DNA from: Syntrophomonadaceae bacterium
Lineage (GTDB): Bacteria > Bacillota_D > Dethiobacteria > DTU022
Direction: 5' to 3'
Assembly: GCA_003564505.1 (NCBI GenBank)
Contig: PXFD01000010.1
Coordinates: forward strand, 1 to 6,639
Length of the DNA stretch: 6,639 nucleotides
Every line of letters begins with the position of its first letter. Positions within the stretch are counted from its first letter, which is position 1. The notes beneath the pieces were generated by a model. That model worked only from the letters and a program-made list of their open reading frames with translations, ran no database searches and was not told where the DNA came from. The translations under genes and the position numbers were made by a program. Below, piece after piece: positions 1-6,235 of the stretch.

Positions 1-674
1 CGCGCTATCGCTACGGTGTTGCTGAAAAACAGAATGAGATAGGTGTAGCAACCGGTTTGGCCTGGACTGAGGGCGGAGGCGATCTGCTTTCAATTGAGGT
101 TACCCAGCTCAAGGGAACAGGTAAAATGACTTTAACCGGTCAAATGGGTGATGTTATGCAGGAGTCAGCAAAGGCTGCAATGAGTTATATCCGTTCAAGG
201 GCTGAGTCACTGGGCCTCGAAAAGGATTTTTATGAAAAAGTAGATATTCATATCCACGTTCCCGAAGGAGCGATTCCCAAGGATGGTCCTTCTGCAGGAA
301 TTACCATGGCCACGGCACTTGTTTCCGCCCTGGCTAAAATGCCGGTTAGAAATGATGTTACCATGACTGGGGAGATAACCCTGCGTGGACGGGTTCTACC
401 AGTGGGTGGAGTGAAAGAAAAAATACTTGCCGCTCACCGCGCTGGAATAAAATATATGCTGATGCCGGCTGAAAATCGTCGTGACTTGAGCGATATTCCG
501 AAAAATGTGAAGCGAAAAGTTGAGGTTAAGATGGTAGAGCATATGGATGAAGTACTGGAATATGCCCTGGTTAAGCCGGAAAGCAGCCTGAAAGCAGAAT
601 CTGATTCAAGAAAAGCAAAAGAAAATGATCTGAACCTGCCGGAAGGAACCCAGGAAAACCAGATCCGTCATTAA
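1..674 (+). CDS. lon: ATP-dependent protease Lon (LonA), C-terminal part; 5' end outside window
   Basis: This is the C-terminal proteolytic domain of the cytoplasmic ATP-dependent protease Lon, which degrades misfolded and regulatory proteins. The frame is open from base 3 at the window edge, reading [14 protein letters not shown] and then [10 protein letters not shown], a strongly conserved Lon stretch, so the gene starts to the left and the TTG at 57 is internal. The catalytic serine is in PKDGPSAG (codon at 291) and the dyad lysine is the second lysine of GGVKEK (codon at 420). Their spacing of 43 residues equals that of E. coli Ser679 and Lys722. The AAA+ and N-terminal domains are not visible. 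After the usual end near EYAL there is a polar, charged tail of roughly 34 residues, longer than in E. coli Lon. engB follows 31 nt after the stop, probably in the same operon. Family assignment is very secure. Confidence 0.97.
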   Translation, partial: RYRYGVAEKQNEIGVATGLAWTEGGGDLLSIEVTQLKGTGKMTLTGQMGDVMQESAKAAMSYIRSRAESLGLEKDFYEKVDIHIHVPEGAIPKDGPSAGITMATALVSALAKMPVRNDVTMTGEITLRGRVLPVGGVKEKILAAHRAGIKYMLMPAENRRDLSDIPKNVKRKVEVKMVEHMDEVLEYALVKPESSLKAESDSRKAKENDLNLPEGTQENQIRH

Positions 675-690
675 GAAATTTGCCCGTATT

Positions 691-696
691 AAAGGG
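691..696 (+). promoter_or_regulatory. Ribosome binding site deciding the engB start
   Basis: AAAGGG lies 9 nt before the ATG at 706 but directly abuts the in-frame ATG at 697, leaving no spacer. This favours 706 as the real start. Confidence 0.6.
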
Positions 697-705
697 ATGA
701 AAAAA

Positions 706-1287
706 ATGAAGGTTAAACAGGCTGAATTAAAAGCAGCTGCTTACAACATTGATGACTTTCCCCGTTGGGATTTGCCGGAAGTTTCATTTATCGGCCGTTC
801 CAATGTTGGCAAGTCGTCGTTGCTGAACACCCTGATCGGTCGTAAAAACCTGGCCCGCACCAGTTCCACGCCAGGTAAAACCCGGGGGCTCTATTTTTAC
901 CTTTTAAATGAAAAACTTTGTTTTGTTGATTTGCCCGGCTACGGATATGCGAAAGTTTCCAAGAAAGAAAGGCAGCGCTGGGAGCCGATCATCGAAGAAT
1001 ATCTTGGCAGCCGGTTAAATATGCGCGGCTGCCTTCATTTAATTGACAGTAGACATGAACCTACCGAAGATGACAGAGCAATGTCAGAATGGCTGCGTGC
1101 TCATACAATAAATACGATTACAATTGCTACAAAAGCCGACAAAATTTCCCGTGGAGCTCTGGCCAGGCAGCTTACTTTGATCCGAAAAGGGCTGGGTTTT
1201 TTTGAAGATGATTTACTGCTGCCCTTTTCTGCAAAAACAGGTGCCGGCAGGGAAGAGGTGTGGAAGGCTATTAAGGATATAGTTTAA
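706..1287 (+). CDS. engB: Ribosome biogenesis GTP-binding protein YsxC/EngB
   Basis: This is an essential TrmE-Era-EngA-EngB-Septin-type GTPase needed for late assembly of the 50S ribosomal subunit in the cytoplasm. With ATG 706 as start it has 193 residues, close to B. subtilis YsxC (about 195). All G motifs are visible: G1 GRSNVGKSS (residues 30-38), G2 around TPGKT (55-59), G3 DLPG (75-78) followed by the EngB hallmark YGYAKVS, G4 TKAD (142-145) and G5 SAK (175-177). The in-frame ATG at 697 would add three residues (MKK) but abuts the ribosome binding site; the N-terminus MKVKQAEL resembles the MKVTKSE start of YsxC. It sits between lon and the activase gene with short gaps; lon-ysxC is a known pairing in Bacillota. 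No motif is missing. Confidence 0.96.
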   Translation: MKVKQAELKAAAYNIDDFPRWDLPEVSFIGRSNVGKSSLLNTLIGRKNLARTSSTPGKTRGLYFYLLNEKLCFVDLPGYGYAKVSKKERQRWEPIIEEYLGSRLNMRGCLHLIDSRHEPTEDDRAMSEWLRAHTINTITIATKADKISRGALARQLTLIRKGLGFFEDDLLLPFSAKTGAGREEVWKAIKDIV

Positions 1288-1290
1288 AAG

Positions 1291-1295
1291 GGAGG
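1291..1295 (+). promoter_or_regulatory. Ribosome binding site deciding the activase start
   Basis: GGAGG is a strong Shine-Dalgarno sequence located 8 nt before ATG 1304 and only 5 nt before TTG 1301. Spacing and codon preference both favour the ATG. Confidence 0.75.
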
Positions 1296-1303
1296 AGTAA
1301 TTG

Positions 1304-2080
1304 ATGCCAGTAGCTGGTATTGATGTCGGATCTTTAACAGCTGAAGTGGTGATTATAGACCAGGGTAAAATAGTCCATTATGTTATCATGCCTACAGGCT
1401 ATAATAGTAAAACAGCTGCGGAAAAAGCCATAGATACTGCTCTTGAGGAGGCTTCCTTAAAACGCCCTGACCTCGATTATATTGTTGCGACAGGTTACGG
1501 TCGGGTTAGCATCGACTTTGCCGACAAGAGGATTACTGAGATAACCTGCCATGGACGCGGGGCTTATAACCTTAACCCTGATGTGCGAACTGTAATCGAT
1601 ATAGGTGGACAGGATAGTAAAGTTATCTGTCTTAACGAGAGTGGCAAAGTGCTTGATTTTACTATGAATGATAAGTGTGCCGCCGGCACCGGCCGTTTCC
1701 TCGAAGTTATGGCCCAGGCGCTTGAAGTGGAATTGAGTGGGTTGGCTGATTTAAGTGATCAGGCAGAAAGCACAGTTTCTATAAGCAGTATGTGTACTGT
1801 ATTTGCCGAATCGGAGGTTGTCTCATTGATAGCAAGGGGTTTGCCCCGTGAAGATATTGCTCGCGGTTTGCACCAGGCCATAGCCGACCGGACAGCGGGA
1901 ATGGTCAACCGTGTCGGCCTACAGGAGGCTGTTATGATTACCGGTGGGGTAGCCAGGAATAGGGCAGTTGTTAAAGCTTTAAATGAAAAGTTAAAAACAA
2001 AGATTATTGTCCCCGAAGAGCCGCAAATCGCCGGGGCCCTGGGCGCCGCCTTACTGGCTGAAGAGGAAGTATCTAACTAA
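1304..2080 (+). CDS. CoA-substrate-specific enzyme activase (HgdC/BcrAD/BadFG ATPase family)
   Basis: This 258-residue protein belongs to the ASKHA-fold ATPases that activate 2-hydroxyacyl-CoA dehydratases and benzoyl-CoA reductases by ATP-driven one-electron transfer from a [4Fe-4S] cluster shared between two identical subunits. Visible motifs are the N-terminal phosphate loop GIDVGSLTAE (residues 5-14), the second phosphate motif DIGGQDSK (99-106), cluster cysteine C125 in NDKCAAGTGRF, cluster cysteine C164 in SSMCTVFAESEV, and the adenosine motif ITGGVARN (212-219). The two cysteines are 39 residues apart, as are Cys127 and Cys166 of Acidaminococcus HgdC. Length is typical of a single-domain activator rather than the long fused forms. 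It follows engB by 16 nt and probably shares its transcript. No dehydratase, reductase or acyl-CoA gene is in the window, so the partner is unknown; a general activator or a housekeeping role are both open. Family certain, substrate system not. Confidence 0.92.
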   Translation: MPVAGIDVGSLTAEVVIIDQGKIVHYVIMPTGYNSKTAAEKAIDTALEEASLKRPDLDYIVATGYGRVSIDFADKRITEITCHGRGAYNLNPDVRTVIDIGGQDSKVICLNESGKVLDFTMNDKCAAGTGRFLEVMAQALEVELSGLADLSDQAESTVSISSMCTVFAESEVVSLIARGLPREDIARGLHQAIADRTAGMVNRVGLQEAVMITGGVARNRAVVKALNEKLKTKIIVPEEPQIAGALGAALLAEEEVSN

Positions 2081-2092
2081 ATACTTTTTTTT
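2066..2092 (+). terminator. Candidate Rho-independent terminator after the activase gene
   Basis: AAGTAT (2067-2072) pairs with ATACTT (2081-2086) across an 8-nt loop, and a run of eight T follows to 2092. The stem is only six pairs with a single G-C and it overlaps the stop codon, so it may be weak. The 150 nt of noncoding DNA that follows supports a transcript end here. Confidence 0.45.
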
Positions 2093-2179
2093 CTGCTTGA
2101 TTAAGAAAACAGCTGGATGGTTAATAAACATTGGGCACTGTGCTTCTATAGAGGTAGGAACAGCAGCTGTTATAAAGAT

Positions 2180-2208
2180 TTGAATTAATTCTTAAACAGG
2201 ATTATTAT
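2180..2208 (+). promoter_or_regulatory. Candidate sigma-A-type promoter for fba
   Basis: TTGAAT (2180-2185, four of six matches to the -35 consensus) and TATTAT (2203-2208, five of six to the -10) are separated by exactly 17 nt. The start of transcription would fall near 2214-2216, giving a leader of about 30 nt. The region is AT-rich, so chance matches are possible. Confidence 0.5.
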
Positions 2209-2210
2209 AG

Positions 2211-2226
2211 AGTTATCATTATAACT
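2211..2226. promoter_or_regulatory. Perfect inverted repeat between the fba -10 box and the ribosome binding site
   Basis: AGTTAT (2211-2216) and ATAACT (2221-2226) form a perfect six-base inverted repeat around CATT. It starts two bases after the candidate -10 box and ends where the ribosome binding site begins, so it would cover the transcription start. It may be an operator or, if transcribed from further upstream, a small leader hairpin. No regulator can be named. Confidence 0.35.
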
Positions 2227-2233
2227 AAAGGGG
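2227..2233 (+). promoter_or_regulatory. Ribosome binding site deciding the fba start
   Basis: AAAGGGG lies 9 nt before ATG 2243 and abuts the in-frame ATG at 2234, which therefore cannot easily be the start. Confidence 0.65.
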
Positions 2234-2242
2234 ATGAGAACT

Positions 2243-3172
2243 ATGCCAATTGTTACTTCGAAGGAAATGTTTAAAAAGGCTTATGCTGGCGGGTACGCGA
2301 TCGGAGCTTTTAATGTTAACAACATGGAAATTATCCAGGGGATCAGTGAAGCAGCAAAGGAAGTTAGCAGTCCCTTAATCTTGCAGGTTTCAGCCGGAGC
2401 GAGAAAGTATGCCAACCACACCTACCTGATGAAACTAATTGAAGCTGCTGAAATAGAAACGGGTTTACCCATATGCGTCCATCTCGATCATGGCGATTCT
2501 TTCGAGCTTTGCAAATCCTGCATTGACGGCGGTTTTACCTCTGTGATGATTGATGGTTCTCACCTGCCTTTTGAAGAAAACATTGCCCTGACAAAAAAGG
2601 TTGTAGATTATGCCCATGAAAGAGACGTCGTTGTTGAAGGTGAACTGGGCCGCCTTGCCGGAATTGAAGACGCAATAAATGTATCAGAGGAGGATGCAGC
2701 TTTTACAAAACCTGCAGAGGTCGAAGAATTTGTCACAAAAACCGGAGTTGATTCCCTGGCCATTGCCATCGGAACCAGCCATGGGGCTTACAAGTTCAAG
2801 GGTGAACCTCGCCTGAGATTCGATATCCTGGAAGATGTGCAGGAAAGGTTGCCTCAGTTTCCGATCGTGCTGCACGGTGCCTCATCTGTCATTACTGAAT
2901 ATGTGGAAATGATAAATCGCTATGGCGGTAGTATGCCCGGAGCAAAAGGTGTTCCTGAAGAAATGCTTAGAAAAGCAGCAGAAATGGCAGTATGTAAGGT
3001 TAATATCGATTCAGATCTAAGGCTGGCCATGACCGCGACAATCAGAAAGCATCACGCAGAGAACCCTGAAGAGTTTGACCCTCGCAAGTACCTGGGTCCG
3101 GCCAGAACGGCAATTAAAGAAGTTGTAAAGCATAAGATTGTTAATGTTCTTGGCTGTGATGGAAAAATATAG
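2243..3172 (+). CDS. fba: Class II fructose-1,6-bisphosphate aldolase
   Basis: This zinc-dependent aldolase reversibly cleaves fructose 1,6-bisphosphate into dihydroxyacetone phosphate and glyceraldehyde 3-phosphate in glycolysis and gluconeogenesis, in the cytoplasm. From ATG 2243 it has 309 residues beginning MPIVTSKEMFKKAY, a typical Bacillota aldolase N-terminus; the longer frame from 2234 adds only MRT. Visible active-site elements are VHLDHGDS (79-86) with catalytic Asp82 and zinc ligand His83, Glu134 in VEGELG, His180 in GTSHGAYK, His211 in LHGASS, and the phosphate-binding NIDSD (254-258). The tagatose- and ketose-bisphosphate aldolases (GatY/KbaY type) share these motifs, so an alternative sugar-bisphosphate substrate is not excluded, but nothing nearby suggests tagatose or inositol metabolism. 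It has its own candidate promoter; larA follows after 178 nt. Confidence 0.94.
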   Translation: MPIVTSKEMFKKAYAGGYAIGAFNVNNMEIIQGISEAAKEVSSPLILQVSAGARKYANHTYLMKLIEAAEIETGLPICVHLDHGDSFELCKSCIDGGFTSVMIDGSHLPFEENIALTKKVVDYAHERDVVVEGELGRLAGIEDAINVSEEDAAFTKPAEVEEFVTKTGVDSLAIAIGTSHGAYKFKGEPRLRFDILEDVQERLPQFPIVLHGASSVITEYVEMINRYGGSMPGAKGVPEEMLRKAAEMAVCKVNIDSDLRLAMTATIRKHHAENPEEFDPRKYLGPARTAIKEVVKHKIVNVLGCDGKI

Positions 3173-3209
3173 TGCTATCAAGTCCAACCATCTTTATTGC
3201 TAACTTATT

Positions 3210-3272
3210 AAAGCCCTGGTAGTGCTGTCTGGATCACGAAACTGCCTTGATTCGAGCAGATAACCGGGCTTT
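3210..3272. other. Imperfect long-loop hairpin in the fba-larA gap
   Basis: AAAGCCC (3210-3216) pairs with GGGCTTT (3266-3272), and after one bulged T the next GGT (3218-3220) pairs with ACC (3263-3265), giving ten pairs around a 42-nt interior. The interior has only short possible pairings such as TCTG (3228-3231) with CAGA (3257-3260). There is no T-run after it on either strand, so it is not a classic terminator. It could be a 3' end structure of the fba transcript, a structured larA leader, or chance. I recognise no known riboswitch class in it. Confidence 0.35.
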
Positions 3273-3337
3273 GCTTTGAAGATTATAAATATATGGATGA
3301 CATGTAATCAATAAGAGGCCGGTGTTTATATTTAAAC

Positions 3338-3342
3338 AGGAG
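3338..3342 (+). promoter_or_regulatory. Ribosome binding site deciding the larA start
   Basis: AGGAG ends 8 nt before ATG 3351 but only 2 nt before the in-frame ATG at 3345, favouring 3351. Confidence 0.7.
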
Positions 3343-3350
3343 TAATGCTT

Positions 3351-4598
3351 ATGAAGCTGGCATACGGACATCAGGAAATTAACCTGGAACTGCCTGCAGG
3401 CTTGCCCTCGATGCTGCTCCAGCCTAATCCTGGTCAACCTATTACTGACCCTGAAAATGCAATGCTTGAAGCCCTGCGTGATCCAATTGCTTCTCCCCCT
3501 TTGCGGGAGCTGGTTCAGCCGGGCGAAAGCATTTGCTTATTGGTTAATGATTCAACCAGGGTCGCCCGCAGTGAGTTTTTCCTTCCATTTCTGATTGATG
3601 AGTTGAAAGCTGCCGGCATTAAAAAAGAAGATATCTTTATAGTATTTACAAACGGCACTCACCGGCCACTGGATCAAGAGGAAATGGAAAGCCTGGTTGG
3701 TCATGATGTCGCTAACAGTATTGCCATGTTCAATCATGACAGTAAAGATGAAAATGAACTGGCTTACCTGGGAGAAACCTCGTTCAAGACCCCGGTATAT
3801 GTTAATAAAAAAGTTTTAGAGGCAGATAGGCGCATTTTAACAGGCAGTGTAGTCCATCACTTTTTTGCCGGTTTTGGTGGTGGGCGCAAGGCCCTGATAC
3901 CCGGTGTGGCTGGTTTTGAAACCATTCGCAAAAATCACAGCATGCTTTTGGAAGATGGGGCGGAAAGCGGAAAGCTTGAAGGCAATCCGGTTCATGAGGA
4001 CTTACTTGAAGCAGCTTTAATGGTTGGTTGCGATTTTCTTTTAAATACTGTGTTGGATGAAAACAAACAAATATTGGGCATCTTTGCCGGGGATATGATA
4101 AAGGCTCATTTGAAGGCTTGCAACCTGGTGCAAAAAGCAAATGGGGTTGAATTGGACCGGTTGGCCGATGTAGTCATTGCTTCCTGCGGGGGCTATCCTA
4201 AGGATATTAATGTTTACCAGGCTCATAAAACCCTGGATAACTGTATAAGGGCGATGAAACCGGGAGGTAAAATGGTTTTGCTGGCAGAATGTCCTGAAGG
4301 AATCGGTTCTGCCGCTTACGAAAAATGGGCAGCGCGCTACCGGACTGTCGAAGAAGTGGAAGCGGCCCTGCGCAGCAATTTTATGCTCGGTGGGCATAAA
4401 GCTTATACAGTTGCCAAACTATTGCAGCAGGGTGATGTTTACCTGGTATCGGCACTGCAGCCTGAAACAGCAAAAATGCTCGGGTTTGTTCCTGCCCGAT
4501 CTCTTCAGGATGCAGTCCGAGAAATATTTAGGGATAACCGGGAGCAGTTTGCTTACGTAATTCCCCAGGGTTCGATAACATTTCCCCTTGAAAAATAG
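3351..4598 (+). CDS. larA: LarA-family nickel-dependent 2-hydroxyacid racemase/epimerase (lactate racemase-like)
   Basis: This 415-residue protein belongs to the LarA family (once DUF2088), cytoplasmic enzymes that interconvert D and L 2-hydroxyacids by hydride transfer on a nickel-pincer nucleotide cofactor. Residues known from L. plantarum LarA are all found at near-constant offset: Asp67 and Arg70 in NDSTR (for 72 and 75), His104 in NGTHR (108), His170 in VVHHFF (174), Lys180 in GFGGGRK (184, the lysine covalently linked to the cofactor), His196 in RKNH (200, nickel ligand), and Gln290 and Lys293 in YQAHK (295 and 298). It should therefore be active. Other members of the family act on malate, phenyllactate, other short hydroxyacids or sugar acids, so lactate is only the default guess. 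The cofactor genes larB, larC and larE and any lactate dehydrogenase or permease are absent here. Start chosen at 3351 rather than 3345 by ribosome-binding-site spacing. Confidence 0.9.
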   Translation: MKLAYGHQEINLELPAGLPSMLLQPNPGQPITDPENAMLEALRDPIASPPLRELVQPGESICLLVNDSTRVARSEFFLPFLIDELKAAGIKKEDIFIVFTNGTHRPLDQEEMESLVGHDVANSIAMFNHDSKDENELAYLGETSFKTPVYVNKKVLEADRRILTGSVVHHFFAGFGGGRKALIPGVAGFETIRKNHSMLLEDGAESGKLEGNPVHEDLLEAALMVGCDFLLNTVLDENKQILGIFAGDMIKAHLKACNLVQKANGVELDRLADVVIASCGGYPKDINVYQAHKTLDNCIRAMKPGGKMVLLAECPEGIGSAAYEKWAARYRTVEEVEAALRSNFMLGGHKAYTVAKLLQQGDVYLVSALQPETAKMLGFVPARSLQDAVREIFRDNREQFAYVIPQGSITFPLEK

Positions 4599-4647
4599 TA
4601 AAAACCTGCCTTACATCTATAATATGTTTCTTGTTTTGTAGCTACCC

Positions 4648-4685
4648 AACCTTCTTAAACAGGCTGAGAAGTGGTTTAATTTTCA
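4648..4685 (+). terminator. Weak candidate terminator after larA, in the convergent gap with bioY
   Basis: AAC and CTTCT (4648-4655 region) can pair with AGAAG and GTT (4667-4676) with a two-base bulge and an 11-nt loop, followed by a T-rich tract TTTAATTTT. Stem and tail are imperfect. Its position between convergent larA and bioY is where a terminator is expected. Confidence 0.35.
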
Positions 4686-4701
4686 ACCTTTTTCTTTAGT
4701 G

Positions 4702-5295
4702 TTATGAACCTCGGATTAAGTGGTCTAACTTGTTTCTTTCCAGGCTTTTGCAAATCTGCAGGCCCAGGAATACTGCGAAGCCTGTTTTTATTAGATCTGC
4801 TGCTAAAAATGGAATAACCCCGACCAAAATGACCTGCAGTGGTGTGTAGCCCATGATTAGCGCTAATTGTAAACTTCCACAAAAATAAATAACAGCCATG
4901 GCTGCTATAGCGCCAAGCGCTGCCTTATGGATTGAATATCCCAGGCTGTTTTTTGATATCTTAGAGGCCAGGTAAGCAGCAGGCAAAAACCCCCACAGGT
5001 ATCCACCTGTTGGTCCGGTAATCATGTAAAGCCCGCCGCGGGCCATTGAAAAAACTGGTGCACCGGCTGCCCCAAGCAGCAGATAAGCTAAAACAGAGAT
5101 AACTGCAGTTCTTTTATCCAGTAAAAGTGCTGCCAGGATAATGCCAATAGTCTGGCCTGTTACCGGAACGGGGCTAAATGGCAGTGGGACTGCGAACTGA
5201 GCTAAAATAGCGATAAGTGCGGTAAAAATTGCGCTGATAGTTAACCTGGCAGTCAGGCTTTGAGACTTTGATCTTTTCTTATATAAGTTCGCCAT
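4702..5295 (-). CDS. bioY: Biotin transporter BioY (S component of ECF-type transporter)
   Basis: BioY is the integral membrane, biotin-binding subunit of an energy-coupling-factor importer. From ATG 5295 it has 197 residues with about six hydrophobic segments (roughly 16-36, 47-60, 62-80, 97-112, 124-146 and 154-182). BioY signatures are visible: PFSPVPVTGQT (39-49), MARGGLYMITGPTGGYLWGF (84-103), and the late DLIK (167-170), whose Asp and Lys belong to the conserved biotin-site region. The frame stays open to an ATG at 5346, but that would lie deep inside birA and add a polar 17-residue stretch unlike other BioY N-termini. Neither ATG has a strong ribosome binding site, so translation is probably coupled to birA, which it overlaps by 17 nt. 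EcfA and EcfT are not in the window and are presumably shared with other S components elsewhere. Biotin repression through the operator upstream of birA is expected. Confidence 0.94.
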   Translation of the reverse strand: MANLYKKRSKSQSLTARLTISAIFTALIAILAQFAVPLPFSPVPVTGQTIGIILAALLLDKRTAVISVLAYLLLGAAGAPVFSMARGGLYMITGPTGGYLWGFLPAAYLASKISKNSLGYSIHKAALGAIAAMAVIYFCGSLQLALIMGYTPLQVILVGVIPFLAADLIKTGFAVFLGLQICKSLERNKLDHLIRGS

Positions 5296-6229
5296 AGTTA
5301 ATTGTGTGGATTTCGCCCCTGTTATCCTGGATTTGCAGCGAGCCATCCAGGGTTATATGCAGGGCCTTACCCTGCAGGATTCCACCCTGCCAGCTCAGAG
5401 TTACTATGCGACCCAGGGTATCATTATGTTCTTTCCAGGGCAGGTAAAAAGGTGTGAAGCCTTCTGTGAAGAATAAATTAAACCCCCTGACCATGCTGTC
5501 GCGAATTTTTAATAATAAGTCTGTCCGGTTATAGTATTGATTATTTTCCAGGTAGAGAGAAGTAGCAATTTTTCTCAGGTTTTTCGGAAAATCTTCCAAC
5601 TGCTGGTTAACGTTTAATCCTACACCGACAATTAAATATTCAACCTGATCTAGTTCACCTTTTAGTTCAGTTAAAATTCCGGCAATCTTTTTTCCTCTTA
5701 GCAATAGATCGTTGGGCCACTTAATCTTCATAGGCATTTCATAGTAATTGTTGAAAAGATTAGCCAGGATAGCTGAGGTCACCAGGGTTACAGGAGCAGC
5801 CTGCGATGGGCTGAGTTCATAGGGTCGAAGGATAATGGAAAACCACAGGCCGCTCGATTTGGGTGAGAACCATTCACGCCCGCGCCTGCCGCGGCCCTGA
5901 ACTTGCTGTTCAGAAACCACTATACTATAGTTTGGCACCCCTTCTTCCGCTAATTTGCGGGCAGCTGTATTGGTGGAGTCCACAGACTGGTAATAGTAAA
6001 TGCCGCTGCCCTCCAGTTCTTTAGCGTCAAGGTAAACCGGTTCGCGGATCAGACGGTAACCCTGCCTGGGAACTGCATCAATTGAATAACCTTTCTGCCT
6101 TAATTCGCGAATATGTTTCCACACGGCAGCCCTGCTGATATTCAGGCCTTCACTTAAGCGGTTGCCCGATAAGTAGCACCCCTGGTTTTTGCGCAGCTCA
6201 TTTAAAATTATTTCTTTACTATCAGACAA
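5279..6229 (-). CDS. birA: Bifunctional biotin-[acetyl-CoA-carboxylase] ligase and biotin operon repressor BirA
   Basis: BirA makes biotinyl-5'-AMP from biotin and ATP and attaches biotin to carboxylase carrier domains; with the nucleotide bound it also dimerises and represses biotin genes. The 316 residues comprise an N-terminal winged helix (about 1-62, with LSISRAAVWKHI-like recognition region at 29-40 and the wing RQGYRL at 55-60), a catalytic core (about 78-268) and a C-terminal SH3-like domain (about 272-314). Key motifs are DSTNTAA (84-90), the adenylate-binding GRGRRG (112-117), KWPND (170-174), KKIAGIL (180-186, with Lys181 matching the E. coli catalytic lysine) and GVGLNVN (202-208). 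The start is TTG 6229: a GAGGT ribosome binding site lies 6 nt upstream and an in-frame TGA four codons upstream rules out an earlier start. It leads the birA-bioY operon and is probably autoregulated, since a BirA operator overlaps its promoter. No biotin synthesis genes are near. Confidence 0.96.
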   Translation of the reverse strand: MSDSKEIILNELRKNQGCYLSGNRLSEGLNISRAAVWKHIRELRQKGYSIDAVPRQGYRLIREPVYLDAKELEGSGIYYYQSVDSTNTAARKLAEEGVPNYSIVVSEQQVQGRGRRGREWFSPKSSGLWFSIILRPYELSPSQAAPVTLVTSAILANLFNNYYEMPMKIKWPNDLLLRGKKIAGILTELKGELDQVEYLIVGVGLNVNQQLEDFPKNLRKIATSLYLENNQYYNRTDLLLKIRDSMVRGFNLFFTEGFTPFYLPWKEHNDTLGRIVTLSWQGGILQGKALHITLDGSLQIQDNRGEIHTINYGELI

Positions 6230-6235
6230 GCTGTG

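Noticed and set aside
57..59. TTG as the start of the lon reading frame
   Set aside because: The same frame is open back to base 3 and encodes conserved Lon sequence, so the codon is internal to a gene cut by the window edge.
2684..2875. Minus-strand open frame inside fba
   Set aside because: It lies entirely within a strongly conserved aldolase gene, has no ribosome binding site and resembles no family; it is a shadow frame.
3173..3350. Known riboswitch (T-box, SAM, ZTP, fluoride, nickel-cobalt) upstream of larA
   Set aside because: I looked for the conserved core motifs of these classes and found none; only the long-loop stem remains.
3234..3437. Minus-strand open frame across the fba-larA gap and larA start
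   Set aside because: Half of it is antisense to the larA N-terminus and the translation has no recognisable domain.
3552..4397. Three minus-strand open frames within larA
   Set aside because: All are antisense to a gene whose active-site residues are fully conserved, and their translations look non-biological (rich in His, Pro and Cys).
4676..4882. Minus-strand open frame overlapping the 3' end of bioY
   Set aside because: It is another frame of the bioY region, which encodes clear BioY transmembrane segments.
5296..5346. N-terminal extension of BioY to ATG 5346
   Set aside because: The extra 17 polar residues are unlike BioY N-termini, would be encoded inside the birA SH3-like domain, and have no better ribosome binding site.
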